Source: Lachnoanaerobaculum sp. ICM7
GTDB taxonomy: Bacteria > Bacillota > Clostridia > Lachnospirales > Lachnospiraceae
Assembly: GCF_000287675.1 (NCBI RefSeq)
Contig: NZ_ALJL01000023.1
Span: 186,001 to 250,000 of the forward strand
Length of the DNA stretch: 64,000 bases
Direction of reading: 5' to 3'
Shown here: one piece after another, positions 27,465 through 35,188 of the stretch
Numbering within the stretch: position 1 is the stretch's first letter
Layout: each line of letters opens with the position of its first letter
Program-made: the position numbers and the translations under genes
Notes under the pieces: model-generated
What the model was told of the DNA's origin: nothing
The model's input: only the letters and a program-made list of their open reading frames with translations
Database searches by the model: none

Positions 27465-29015
27465 TTAAATAAATTTTGAATTGCTCAAATTTTTATAAAC
27501 CACACTTGAAATAACAAGTAAAAAAATCGATGTCGCTTGCAATGTATATGTTATTATAAGCTTTAAAACTAAATAAAGAAAAATCGGAATAATGAGTGCA
27601 ACAATCCCTATAAGCCCGGATAAAATAACAGGCATACTCTGCTTTACCACTATCATTTCACTTTCCCAATTATAGTTGGGGTGTTTTTTATTTAAGGCAA
27701 CTCCCGTCACTGTTATAAAAAGCGAATAGCATATAGGAACAATAATCAGGTTAAGTATTTGAATAAAGTTCATATCAAGTTTTAATATGAATACAAATAC
27801 TGAAATTATATATCCTATCATATGAAGTGTAAGGTTTAGCGCTATCTTTGAATTTAATATTGTTTTTACCTTGACAGGAGAACTTTGCAAAATCCAAATA
27901 TTTTTTCCTTCTAAAGATATGGCTGAAGCTGCCGGACAACTGATAACCAACATAGCCGCAATAAAAAGTGGAGACAGATTTGAAAAATATTCATTTATAT
28001 TTTCAACTCCCATATACCCTCCAATTTGTTCCACAGAATTAAACAATAAAAATATACTGAAAATACATAAAAGTATTACTCCAAACCCTGCATTCAACAT
28101 CTCCATATAAGAGTTTAAAAATCGACCCGCTTCTTTTTTATATAGGGCAATAAATACCAGTTTTCTCTTATATGTTTCTTTGTTGTCGGCATATCCGGGT
28201 GTTCTTTTCACAAAAGTATTGAGCAGTCTATACTTCACCGAAACAATTTTTATAAATATATAAAAAACTGCTGTTGAAAGAAAAATAAAAAATCCTTCTC
28301 TAATGTACATAGGGAAATTATAATATTGCATAAACAGCTTAGATATCGGATACAGTCCTGTGATTTGCTTGGCAAGTATAATGCCGATGCTGTTTTCATT
28401 ACCCATGGCTGTTACTGCAATATATCCTATTGTACATATCATCGTAAATGAAAAAATCAGAGCAACAATATTTTTTCTTTTAAAAAAGGATGAGGCAACA
28501 ACGATAATTATTCCCATACATAACGCTATGCACATAGGTATCAACGGTACAAAGAATATAGACAGAAAAAACAGGATAATTTCTTCCGACCCTAAGCTTT
28601 CACTCCCTACCCAAACAATTCCTCCGGGAAGCATAAACATCAAACCTATAAAAAAGTTCAATAAATACATAAACATGAATTTACTGCTTATGATATCTGA
28701 GTTTTTCACCGGCAAAGATAAGAGTGCTTCCATATCACGGCTACCAAATAAAATCCCGTTAGAATAAAATATTGTCAAAAATAATATAGCAAAACTTGAT
28801 ACTGCCAACATATATGCAGGTATCAATTCCTGCTGCCCTACTTGCACCAGCGTTTTTGCTGTCATGATATTATATATAAATGAAAATACAAAAAGCACAG
28901 TTATTCCAAAGCTTGTAATACTACCGGAGCTTTTATTATTTTTCGAATATCTGATTTCGTTTATCGGAAAGAAATTATATATTTGCACTCTAATAAGTAT
29001 CCACAATTCTTTCAT
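27465..29015 (-). CDS. ABC-2-type exporter permease
   Basis: The 516-aa protein has about twelve hydrophobic segments and no domain other than the membrane part, in the style of large ABC-2 permeases of Firmicutes. A cytosolic N-terminus (LWILIRVQIYNFF) is followed by paired membrane spans, a central loop with KRTPGYADNKETYKRK, and a second bundle. It overlaps the ATPase gene by 26 nt and must be its partner. The substrate is unknown; the TetR regulator next door suggests a toxic compound or peptide. An all-in-one exporter of one ATPase and one 12-span permease is likely. Confidence 0.8.
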   Translation of the reverse strand: MKELWILIRVQIYNFFPINEIRYSKNNKSSGSITSFGITVLFVFSFIYNIMTAKTLVQVGQQELIPAYMLAVSSFAILFLTIFYSNGILFGSRDMEALLSLPVKNSDIISSKFMFMYLLNFFIGLMFMLPGGIVWVGSESLGSEEIILFFLSIFFVPLIPMCIALCMGIIIVVASSFFKRKNIVALIFSFTMICTIGYIAVTAMGNENSIGIILAKQITGLYPISKLFMQYYNFPMYIREGFFIFLSTAVFYIFIKIVSVKYRLLNTFVKRTPGYADNKETYKRKLVFIALYKKEAGRFLNSYMEMLNAGFGVILLCIFSIFLLFNSVEQIGGYMGVENINEYFSNLSPLFIAAMLVISCPAASAISLEGKNIWILQSSPVKVKTILNSKIALNLTLHMIGYIISVFVFILKLDMNFIQILNLIIVPICYSLFITVTGVALNKKHPNYNWESEMIVVKQSMPVILSGLIGIVALIIPIFLYLVLKLIITYTLQATSIFLLVISSVVYKNLSNSKFI

Positions 29016-29718
29016 TATCCTCTACCTCCATAAAAAAAGCTTCCAAGGATTTATCTCCTTTTACATCTCCTATATTACCGCTTGCTATTAACTTCCCGTT
29101 TTTTATAATTGCAATCTTATTACATAATTTTTCTGCAACTTCCAATACATGTGTTGAAAAGAAAACCGCTCCACCGTTTGACACACATTCATGCATTATA
29201 CTCTTCAAACAAAAAGCCGCCTTCGGATCGAGTCCAACGAAAGGTTCATCCAAAATAAACAACTTCGGATCATGTACCAGTGCTGAAATAATTGCCGTTC
29301 GTTGTTTCATACCATGTGAATACGAAGATATCAATCCTGAAAGATATTTTGTCATCTCAAATAAATCACTGTACTTTTGAATTCTTTCTTTACGTATTTC
29401 AGTAGAAACTTCAAACAAGTCAGCAATAAAATTTATATACTGAAACCCTGTCAAATGTTCATAAAGGTCGGGATTATCCGGAATATATGCCATCATTTTT
29501 TTACAAATCACAGGTTGTGATTTAATTGAATGCCCGCCAACGGTTATACTTCCACCTTCAAAGTCATGAATGCCGACTACCGCTTTTATTGTTGTGGTTT
29601 TTCCGGCTCCATTTGCCCCTATAAAACCATAAATATCTCCGGACTGTACAGAAATTGACAGGTTATCGACTACTTTTTTATCTCCGTAAAATTTACTGAA
29701 ATTCTTTATCTCCAACAT
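28990..29718 (-). CDS. ABC transporter ATP-binding protein
   Basis: The 242-aa ATPase carries Walker A GANGAGKTTT, a Q-loop region, the signature SYSHGMKQR, Walker B LFILDEPFVGLD and switch His in STHVLEV. The variant signature SHGMKQR is that of CcmA/NatA-type exporter ATPases. The start follows AAAGGAGAATT. The palindrome TGACAATTTGTCA lies immediately upstream (29732-29744) and matches one in the promoter of the TetR gene, so this regulator probably controls the exporter directly. Confidence 0.92.
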   Translation of the reverse strand: MLEIKNFSKFYGDKKVVDNLSISVQSGDIYGFIGANGAGKTTTIKAVVGIHDFEGGSITVGGHSIKSQPVICKKMMAYIPDNPDLYEHLTGFQYINFIADLFEVSTEIRKERIQKYSDLFEMTKYLSGLISSYSHGMKQRTAIISALVHDPKLFILDEPFVGLDPKAAFCLKSIMHECVSNGGAVFFSTHVLEVAEKLCNKIAIIKNGKLIASGNIGDVKGDKSLEAFFMEVEDNERIVDTY

Positions 29719-29731
29719 AATTCTCCTTTAT

Positions 29732-29744
29732 TGACAAATTGTCA
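29732..29744. promoter_or_regulatory. TetR operator upstream of the exporter ATPase gene
   Basis: The palindrome TGACAA-A/T-TTGTCA (6-bp arms, one central base) lies directly before the ATPase ribosome binding site. It is the same as the palindrome at 30475-30487 except for the centre base. Confidence 0.7.
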
Positions 29745-29762
29745 GTTATTCTTTAAAATAAA

Positions 29763-29785
29763 CGACAGCATATTATCAGCTGTCG
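29763..29785. terminator. Hairpin between the TetR and exporter genes
   Basis: CGACAGC and GCTGTCG (7-bp stem, 9-nt loop) are followed on the minus strand by TTTATTTT and on the plus strand by ATTTTTTTA. It probably ends the tetR message and leaves the exporter under its own promoter. Confidence 0.6.
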
Positions 29786-29820
29786 ATTTTTTTATGTATA
29801 TAAAAATCAATCTCTTATCT

Positions 29821-30438
29821 TTAATCTCTAAAGAGCCTTTTCGCATTTAAGCTTTGTTCAAGCATTGTCTTAAATGCATTTAAGTAATTATTGACAGGTT
29901 CTTTTTTTGAACATTTTATGCTCATGTTATTTGATACAAAAACATATGCCGTCATAAGAAACTCTGCCGTTTCTGTCGGATATTTTACAGAAAAATTCTT
30001 TTCCGCTATCCCTTGATTTATAATTTTTTCAAAATATACTGTAAGCTTTTCAACCAGCTTATGGGATAACTTATCTATCATATATTGATTTTCTTTAAGT
30101 TCAACTGTTTTTTGCAGTACCGTATCCTCTGCAGTAATATTTTGTGAAGATATAATTGTGATATCTATAAAAGACCTGATTTTTTCTATAGCGGATTTAT
30201 CTTCATCATAGACGATACTGTAAATATCTTTCAACAATCTCTCTGAATATCTTTCTACAAGACAATATAAAATATCCTCCTTATTTTTGAAATGATAATA
30301 TAATAATCCTCTTGATATATTTACTTTATCGACTATATCCTGAGTTGTTGTATTGGTATACCCCTTCTCCATAAAAAGTATCATTGCAGCATCCATAATC
30401 TCGGTACGCCGTATTTCAGGTTCTTTTACATCTCTCAT
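29821..30438 (-). CDS. TetR-family transcriptional regulator
   Basis: The 205-aa protein has the TetR helix-turn-helix at residues about 10-55 (AAMILFMEKGYTNTTTQDIV, NISRGLLYYHFKNKEDIL) and a helical ligand domain. ATG 30438 is chosen since GGAGG sits 7 nt upstream; earlier in-frame starts lie inside the promoter. Its promoter contains TGACAAGTTGTCA between the -35 box and spacer, so autorepression is expected, and the same site precedes the exporter genes. The ligand is probably the exported compound. Confidence 0.9.
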   Translation of the reverse strand: MRDVKEPEIRRTEIMDAAMILFMEKGYTNTTTQDIVDKVNISRGLLYYHFKNKEDILYCLVERYSERLLKDIYSIVYDEDKSAIEKIRSFIDITIISSQNITAEDTVLQKTVELKENQYMIDKLSHKLVEKLTVYFEKIINQGIAEKNFSVKYPTETAEFLMTAYVFVSNNMSIKCSKKEPVNNYLNAFKTMLEQSLNAKRLFRD

Positions 30439-30459
30439 TTTATACCTCCGCTCAGTCAT

Positions 30460-30488
30460 ATAATACACTTTAACTGACAAGTTGTCAA
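30460..30488 (-). promoter_or_regulatory. tetR promoter with operator TGACAA-N-TTGTCA
   Basis: On the minus strand, -35 TTGACA (30483-30488) and -10 TATTAT (30460-30465) are 17 nt apart. The palindrome at 30475-30487 covers the -35 box and part of the spacer, a classic repressor position. Confidence 0.8.
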
Positions 30489-30510
30489 TCAATTTTTGTG
30501 TATCTCAACG

Positions 30511-30561
30511 CAAAATACCTGCAAAGCAGATATAATCTACAATGCAGGTAAGGGTATTTTG
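30511..30561. repeat. Interrupted inverted repeat next to AbiE debris
   Basis: CAAAATACC (30511-30519) pairs with GGTATTTTG (30553-30561), and TGCA/TGCA extends the stem after a bulge. It begins within the first codons of the abiEi fragment on the minus strand. The function is not clear. Confidence 0.5.
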
Positions 30562-30620
30562 TCATCCATATTATCAGCCCTTTTCGCTACTATTTTAAAT
30601 TTTGGTAGCTAAAAAGTAAA
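30561..30620 (-). pseudogene. Fragment of a second abiEi locus (promoter, operator and first codons)
   Basis: On the minus strand this reads -35 TTTACT (30615-30620), 17 nt, -10 TAAAAT (30592-30597), then GTAGCGAAAAGG, GCTGATAAT and ATGGATGAC. The same order occurs before the intact abiEi: TTGACT, 17 nt, TAAAAT, GTAGCGAAAGAGG, TTGAGAAT and ATGGATGAA. The imperfect palindrome TTTCGCTAC...GTAGCTAAA matches the operator there. After five codons the frame ends (TAG at codon 11), so only the control region survives. Confidence 0.65.
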
Positions 30621-30751
30621 TTATTCCGGACTTTCTACTTTTTTTATTTCTTCTACTAATATATGTATTGTAGATGCCGGATACATTTCAGACGGCTTCT
30701 TATTTGTATTTTTAACACATATATTATAGTTCTTTAACTATACCTTTAAAT

Positions 30752-30780
30752 TTGTAGTTCTGACCTATATATGCTATCAT
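30752..30780 (+). promoter_or_regulatory. Promoter of the HigA-like pseudogene
   Basis: TTGTAG (30752-30757), a 17-nt spacer and TATCAT (30775-30780) stand before an AAGGAG ribosome binding site. The gap 30621-30751 holds AT-rich sequence with no gene that I can see. Confidence 0.5.
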
Positions 30781-30817
30781 TCAGATATGCTTAAAAAAGA
30801 ATTTAAGGAGAGTAATG

Positions 30818-31069
30818 ATGGCTAATGTTAAATTTGATGATTATTTAAATGATGAGCTAAAAAACAATGACTTCAAAAACGGATACCTGAATGAAAAAAC
30901 TATTTTAGAAAGCTCTCTCAATGTTGCAAGTACCGGACTGCCTCAAAGACAACTTACTGAAATATTTCATGTTTCAAAATCTACAATTGCAAGAATTTAA
31001 TGTGGATGTAATACCGGTATAGAAACAATAAATAAACTTGCAATTGGCAAAAAACTTACTACCCGTTAA
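30818..31069 (+). pseudogene. Decayed XRE-type (HigA-like) antitoxin gene
   Basis: The frame MANVKFDDYLNDELKNNDF resembles the start of small antitoxins with an XRE helix-turn-helix. QRQLTEIFHVSKSTIARI is the recognition region, but the reading stops at TAA 30998-31000, where the family usually has the Glu of an IERG motif (GAA to TAA is one change). The same frame then continues with CGCNTGIETINKLAIGKKL, clearly the missing C-terminus. Several residues before the helix-turn-helix also seem lost. No toxin gene is seen beside it. Confidence 0.6.
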
Positions 31070-31106
31070 TATAAAATACTATTTTTATAGTTTCAAAACG
31101 AAATGC

Positions 31107-31151
31107 AAATACACTTCAAAGCCGCTAAAACACAGGGTTTGAAGTGTATTT
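31107..31151. terminator. Hairpin terminator downstream of abiEii
   Basis: A 14-bp perfect stem (AAATACACTTCAAA / TTTGAAGTGTATTT) with a 17-nt loop lies between the HigA-like pseudogene and the convergent abiE genes, with T-rich flanks on either strand. Confidence 0.7.
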
Positions 31152-31229
31152 TATATTTCAAAACTGTCAAAGACAGAACTATATAAAAAATATCTCATTT
31201 TCAGGAACAATCTACAATATCGTTATTTT

Positions 31230-32069
31230 TTACTTAACCATTGTTCTTAATGTTCTCGTGCTTTCTATTACATCATCCCATTCTAATGCACCTACGTAAT
31301 AGTTGGTTTTTCGGTAGTTCTTCCATTGCTGCTTCGTCACTTCATCATCAGCAATCTTATTTATAACATCATCTATCGTCACAATCCGCTCAGTAGACTT
31401 TCGTCTCTTACATGTAGCATAAAATGCAGATTTCATTGTATCTCTGTCAATAGTCACTACATCTTGCTCAAGTAAAACATGTATATCATAGAAATCTCTC
31501 ATTCTTGTATTAGCTTCGGCTCTTACCATGATGGTTTCAAGTTTTTCTGCAAGAAGTGTCTCCAAATTGTACGCCCAAATATTAATTGATCTGTCCTCAA
31601 TAATAAGTGGTAACTTATATGCTATCGCTCTCGGAGTAATCTCATCGCCTGTTGAGATATCGACCTTAATAGTCTGTTTTAACTTATCTATCGTACATTC
31701 TATCATACAACGAATACCTTCATACTCATGACCTTCCATAATATCCTGTACCTTGGTTATACGAAAAGCAACTCTATCCTCTAATTTAACTGCTATTATT
31801 TCTTCCAAAATCTTCTGTGCTGACCTCTTATTTAAGGGAAGTGATTTTACCGTAGTATCTACATCCATAGTTGAACGCATATCTACACCTACCAGAGAAG
31901 ATACTAAAAGCCCCCCTTTCAACACAAAGTTGTCTCTATATTGTGATAAAGAAACTCTCTCCAGAAGTCGCTCCATCAGATATATTCTTAGTATTATCTG
32001 CGATTTGTCACTGTCACGACCTGCTTTATTTTTTATCTTTGCCTTTAAAGCTGTAGCACTTTTAATCAT
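31230..32069 (-). CDS. abiEii: AbiEii-type nucleotidyltransferase toxin
   Basis: The 279-aa protein is the toxin of a type IV abortive-infection module. The nucleotidyltransferase core has LKGGLLVSSLVG followed by STMDVDTTV, the pair of acidic residues that bind the metal; downstream, KVDISTGD adds the third acidic residue and AYNLETLLAEKLETI with RMRDFYDIHVL matches the conserved AbiEii/AbiGii helices. Such proteins block growth when phage infection upsets the pairing with AbiEi; related enzymes modify tRNA. Its ATG overlaps the abiEi stop (ATGA). All motifs look intact. Confidence 0.88.
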   Translation of the reverse strand: MIKSATALKAKIKNKAGRDSDKSQIILRIYLMERLLERVSLSQYRDNFVLKGGLLVSSLVGVDMRSTMDVDTTVKSLPLNKRSAQKILEEIIAVKLEDRVAFRITKVQDIMEGHEYEGIRCMIECTIDKLKQTIKVDISTGDEITPRAIAYKLPLIIEDRSINIWAYNLETLLAEKLETIMVRAEANTRMRDFYDIHVLLEQDVVTIDRDTMKSAFYATCKRRKSTERIVTIDDVINKIADDEVTKQQWKNYRKTNYYVGALEWDDVIESTRTLRTMVK

Positions 32070-32659
32070 AACAATACCTCTGCATATTGCCTCACCTTAT
32101 CTGAGACCCCCATAATACCTGCATATTTCATGAGATTATGAATATTTTTTTCACTATCTGAAAAATATGATGTCAAAGCCTTTTGGAATACTTGAATATC
32201 CATTCTTTTCTTATTCTTGATAATATCACATATACAACGCTCTTTGTCGTAGATTCTCACAGTATTACCGGTAAAAGTCTGCGCCTTTGTCAAGCCCAGA
32301 TCTAACCATTCCTGTCTTACCGTATGTACAACAACACCGCTATTTTTTAGATGCTTCGCATTATAACCTCGTCCAACAGTAATTACCGGTGAAAAAGGCT
32401 CTCTGTCGGAAAGATTATGAATATACAGGGCTGTTTCATGGGAAAAAACAATTTTTCTATTCCTTAGCTGAATCGAATAAAGTCTGTCTTCCCATGCATC
32501 AGGTGAAATGTATATTCCGGGTGCAATCTTTTCCATTTCATTCTTACGGACATAATCCAAAACATAATACTTTGACAATCCTTCATTTTGAGCTTCAACC
32601 AGTCTAATATAACCGTTCCGTTCTTCAAGTAACCTATCAATAATATTTCTTTCATCCAT
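32066..32659 (-). CDS. abiEi: AbiEi antitoxin/repressor
   Basis: The 197-aa protein begins with a winged helix (IIDRLLEERNGYIRLVEAQ... LSKYYVLDYVRKNEMEKIAPGIYI) and continues with the AbiEi C-terminal domain (FSHETALYIHNLSDREP, then ERCICDIIKNKKRMD). AbiEi neutralises AbiEii without contact and represses its own operon by binding inverted repeats in the promoter. ATG 32659 follows AGAGGTTGAGAAT; a longer in-frame opening upstream runs through the promoter and is rejected. The operator at 32672-32703 fits autoregulation. Confidence 0.9.
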   Translation of the reverse strand: MDERNIIDRLLEERNGYIRLVEAQNEGLSKYYVLDYVRKNEMEKIAPGIYISPDAWEDRLYSIQLRNRKIVFSHETALYIHNLSDREPFSPVITVGRGYNAKHLKNSGVVVHTVRQEWLDLGLTKAQTFTGNTVRIYDKERCICDIIKNKKRMDIQVFQKALTSYFSDSEKNIHNLMKYAGIMGVSDKVRQYAEVLL

Positions 32660-32671
32660 ATTCTCAACCTC

Positions 32672-32710
32672 TTTCGCTACAATTTTAATTTTTTGTAGCG
32701 AAAAAGTCAA
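32672..32710 (-). promoter_or_regulatory. abiE promoter with overlapping inverted-repeat operator
   Basis: On the minus strand, -35 TTGACT (32705-32710), 17 nt and -10 TAAAAT (32682-32687). The palindrome TTTCGCTACAA (32672-32682) with TTGTAGCGAAA (32693-32703) puts one arm in the spacer and the other just after -10, so bound AbiEi would cover the whole core promoter. Confidence 0.85.
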
Positions 32711-32725
32711 TATAAATATAAAAAA

Positions 32726-32754
32726 GCAGAAACCCCAATCTATGAAGTTTCTGC
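32726..32754. terminator. Small hairpin between abiE and the SOS operon
   Basis: GCAGAAAC and GTTTCTGC form an 8-bp stem with a 13-nt loop. The T content after it is modest, so its role as a terminator is uncertain. The rest of 32755-32897 holds nothing recognised. Confidence 0.35.
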
Positions 32755-32897
32755 CCATTTATTATGGTCTTTTCTTTTTCCGGCTCTACACTCACTTGGC
32801 TTTTCTCCCCCTTTTTCATTATATATTACCCTCCCTAAGTACTTTCATAGGCTTTAATGCCGGAATTGCACCATAGATTGCTGCAACTTTTAACAGC

Positions 32898-32951
32898 TTG
32901 ACACGCGAACATATGTTTGTGTATAATTTATTTATGATAAACATATGTTCT
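32898..32951 (+). promoter_or_regulatory. SOS promoter with LexA boxes
   Basis: The promoter is TTGACA (32898-32903), 18 nt, TATAAT (32922-32927). In the spacer lies CGAACATATGTTTG (32906-32919), which matches the Gram-positive LexA (DinR) consensus CGAAC-RNRY-GTTYG at every position. A second, weaker copy, TAAACATATGTTCT (32938-32951), has the same AACATATGTT core 32 bp further on, three helical turns away, over the first codons. Confidence 0.85.
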
Positions 32952-34337
32952 AATGATGATATTTTTAAAAAGCTTGAAATACTATCAGATGCTGCTAAGT
33001 ATGATGTTGCCTGCACCTCAAGCGGAGTGGATAGAAAGGGAAAAGGAGGAATGCTTGGTAACAGTGTAGCCTCAGGGATATGCCATACTTTCAGTGGAGA
33101 CGGAAGATGTATTTCCTTGCTTAAAATACTTATGACAAACCATTGTATTTTTGATTGTAAATATTGTATCAACAGAAAAAGTAATGATATACGCCGTGCA
33201 TGCTTTACCCCTAGAGAAATCTGTGAGTTGACTGTGGAATTTTACAAAAGGAATTATATTGAAGGGTTGTTTTTAAGTTCCGGTATAATTAACAGTCCGA
33301 ACTTTACTATGGAAAGGATCTGTGAAACTCTCATGCTGTTAAGGAACGAATACATGTTTAACGGCTATGTCCATGTTAAGGCAATACCCGGTGCTTTGGA
33401 TGAATTACTTTTACAGGCCGGCTCTCTTGCAGACAGAATGAGTGTTAATATTGAATTCCCTAGTGAATCAAGCCTTAAAAAATACGCTCCCAATAAAAGC
33501 TTTAATCTTATAGCAGATCCCATGAAAAAAATAAAGGATTCCATAGAGATGAATAGGTTAAGTATCGGAAAGAGTTCAAAGCTCCCAAGAAGCAATATAA
33601 ATAAATATCTTCCCGGAAGTATATTTAATGATGTAGCCCAAATTGAAGGTGATAATATTTTAAAATCGCCACTCAGTACTAAACAAGCTAATATCCGCCC
33701 GTTTGTACCGTCAGGACAAAGCACACAAATGATTATCGGTGCCGGTGATGACAGCGATTATACTATCCTTATGACTGCGCAAAATCTGTATAAAAGCTTT
33801 GATTTAAAAAGAGTATTTTATTCCGCATATATTCCTATTAATGAGGATTCAGCCCTGCCAAATCTCGGCACACCTGTGCCGCTTTTAAGAGAACACAGGC
33901 TTTATCAAGCTGATTGGCTTATTAGATTTTACGGTTTTAATGCACAGGAACTTCTAAGTAAAGATAATCCGGACTTTAACACCTATATGGATCCTAAATG
34001 TAATTGGGCTGTTAAGCATTTGGAGTTCTTCCCTGTAGAAATACAGACAGCCGACATGGCAAGCTTACTTAGAGTACCGGGTATTGGTCCTAAGGCGGCA
34101 AAAAGAATTGTAAATTCTCGCAGATACTCAATTCTTGACTTTAATTCCATTGCCAAGATGGGTGTAGTATTAAAAAGGGCACAGTACTTTTTAACCTGTA
34201 ACGGCAAAATGATGTACAAAACCTTATTGGATGAAAAATATATAACAAATAGACTTATCGGATTAAACGGTAATGAGAACTATCAATACAGCACCGAAAA
34301 ACAGTTGTCCCTATTTGATGATTTTGGGTTGAAATAA
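32934..34337 (+). CDS. Putative DNA modification/repair radical-SAM protein
   Basis: The 467-aa protein carries the radical-SAM cluster CIFDCKYC (Cys71, Cys75, Cys78) after the family-typical DAAKYDVACTSSG opening, and a C-terminal helix-hairpin-helix (VPGIGPKAAKRI, about 376-400) for DNA binding. It belongs to the family annotated as putative DNA modification/repair radical SAM protein (TIGR03916), whose chemistry is unproven. The only in-frame start after the promoter is ATG 32934, which lies about where transcription should begin and has no ribosome binding site, so the message may be leaderless. It overlaps its partner gene by one base. Confidence 0.85.
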   Translation: MINICSNDDIFKKLEILSDAAKYDVACTSSGVDRKGKGGMLGNSVASGICHTFSGDGRCISLLKILMTNHCIFDCKYCINRKSNDIRRACFTPREICELTVEFYKRNYIEGLFLSSGIINSPNFTMERICETLMLLRNEYMFNGYVHVKAIPGALDELLLQAGSLADRMSVNIEFPSESSLKKYAPNKSFNLIADPMKKIKDSIEMNRLSIGKSSKLPRSNINKYLPGSIFNDVAQIEGDNILKSPLSTKQANIRPFVPSGQSTQMIIGAGDDSDYTILMTAQNLYKSFDLKRVFYSAYIPINEDSALPNLGTPVPLLREHRLYQADWLIRFYGFNAQELLSKDNPDFNTYMDPKCNWAVKHLEFFPVEIQTADMASLLRVPGIGPKAAKRIVNSRRYSILDFNSIAKMGVVLKRAQYFLTCNGKMMYKTLLDEKYITNRLIGLNGNENYQYSTEKQLSLFDDFGLK

Positions 34338-35101
34338 TGAAAATATTTACATACGATGATAACTTCTACGCCTTGGCATCATGTATATACACAGCTTGGG
34401 AATACAGTCTTTGCCACAAGGATGAAAGTATAAAACTGCAAAAACATTTATTTACACAGCAAGATCTGTTTTCTGAAATTATATATGTAAGCACTGATAT
34501 TAATAAAGCAAAAAAGGTTATAGAAAGTATTAAATGCAAGCTTTCCATACAGACATATGAGACTGTTTATATGGCTTTTTTGTATTATAAAGATACGGGA
34601 AATGATATTTATAATTACCTGAGACTTGCTTTTAAACATGGCAAAAAAATCAACTATATGTCGGGTGAGGAAATTGTAATGAAGCTTTTAAAGTTTCAAA
34701 CAGCAGTAAGTCGTGAGATTCACTCCTATAAGGAGGTGACAAGATTTAAAGAGGTGGATAAGGATCTGTTTTTGGCAACTATAGAACCGAAGCATAATAT
34801 ACTTGCCGAGCTCTCCTATCATTTTAAAGATAGAATGCCTTCTCTTAACTGGATCATTATAGATTCTTCAAGAAGTATTGCTCTTATTCACCCAAAAGAC
34901 AGTGAATGTTATCTTCAAAGCATTGAAAAAAATGAACTTGAAGCCGCTACGAAATTAAATGACATTAAAAATCCTTATTCAAAACTGTGGAAAGTATTCT
35001 TTGAAAACATTTCAATAGAGGAAAGGGAAAATGTGAATCTGCAAAGACAAAATTGTCCTCTAAGAAAAAGAAAGTATATGACCGAATTTATAGATGAATA
35101 A
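34337..35101 (+). CDS. DUF4130 / TIGR03915-family putative DNA metabolism protein
   Basis: The 254-aa protein is the constant partner of the radical-SAM protein above; the stop and start share one base (TAATG). It opens with IFTYDDNFYALASCIYTAWE, has a helical middle (EIVMKLLKFQTAVSREIHSY, RFKEVDKDLFLATIEPKHNIL) and ends with LRKRKYMTEFIDE, all typical of DUF4130. In other bacteria this domain is found fused to uracil-DNA-glycosylase-like domains, which supports a DNA-repair role. Expression should be SOS-dependent with its partner. Confidence 0.85.
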   Translation: MKIFTYDDNFYALASCIYTAWEYSLCHKDESIKLQKHLFTQQDLFSEIIYVSTDINKAKKVIESIKCKLSIQTYETVYMAFLYYKDTGNDIYNYLRLAFKHGKKINYMSGEEIVMKLLKFQTAVSREIHSYKEVTRFKEVDKDLFLATIEPKHNILAELSYHFKDRMPSLNWIIIDSSRSIALIHPKDSECYLQSIEKNELEAATKLNDIKNPYSKLWKVFFENISIEERENVNLQRQNCPLRKRKYMTEFIDE

Positions 35102-35116
35102 AAATACCTGAATTCA

Positions 35117-35157
35117 AAAAGCAGGTTGTCGTTTAAAATTAACGACAACCCGCTTTT
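35117..35157. terminator. Bidirectional terminator between the repair genes and oppA1
   Basis: AAAAGC-a-GGTTGTCGTT (35117-35133) pairs with AACGACAACC-c-GCTTTT (35141-35157), one mismatch, with a 7-nt loop. It serves two convergent operons. Confidence 0.88.
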
Positions 35158-35188
35158 ATACTAAAATGTATGCTTTACTATTCAATTC

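Noticed and set aside
30493-30817. Partner toxin gene upstream of the HigA-like remnant
   Set aside because: No RelE/HigB-like frame is visible on either strand; only AbiE debris and AT-rich DNA.
32898-32933. Upstream TTG start for the radical-SAM protein
   Set aside because: This codon is part of the -35 box and would not be transcribed.
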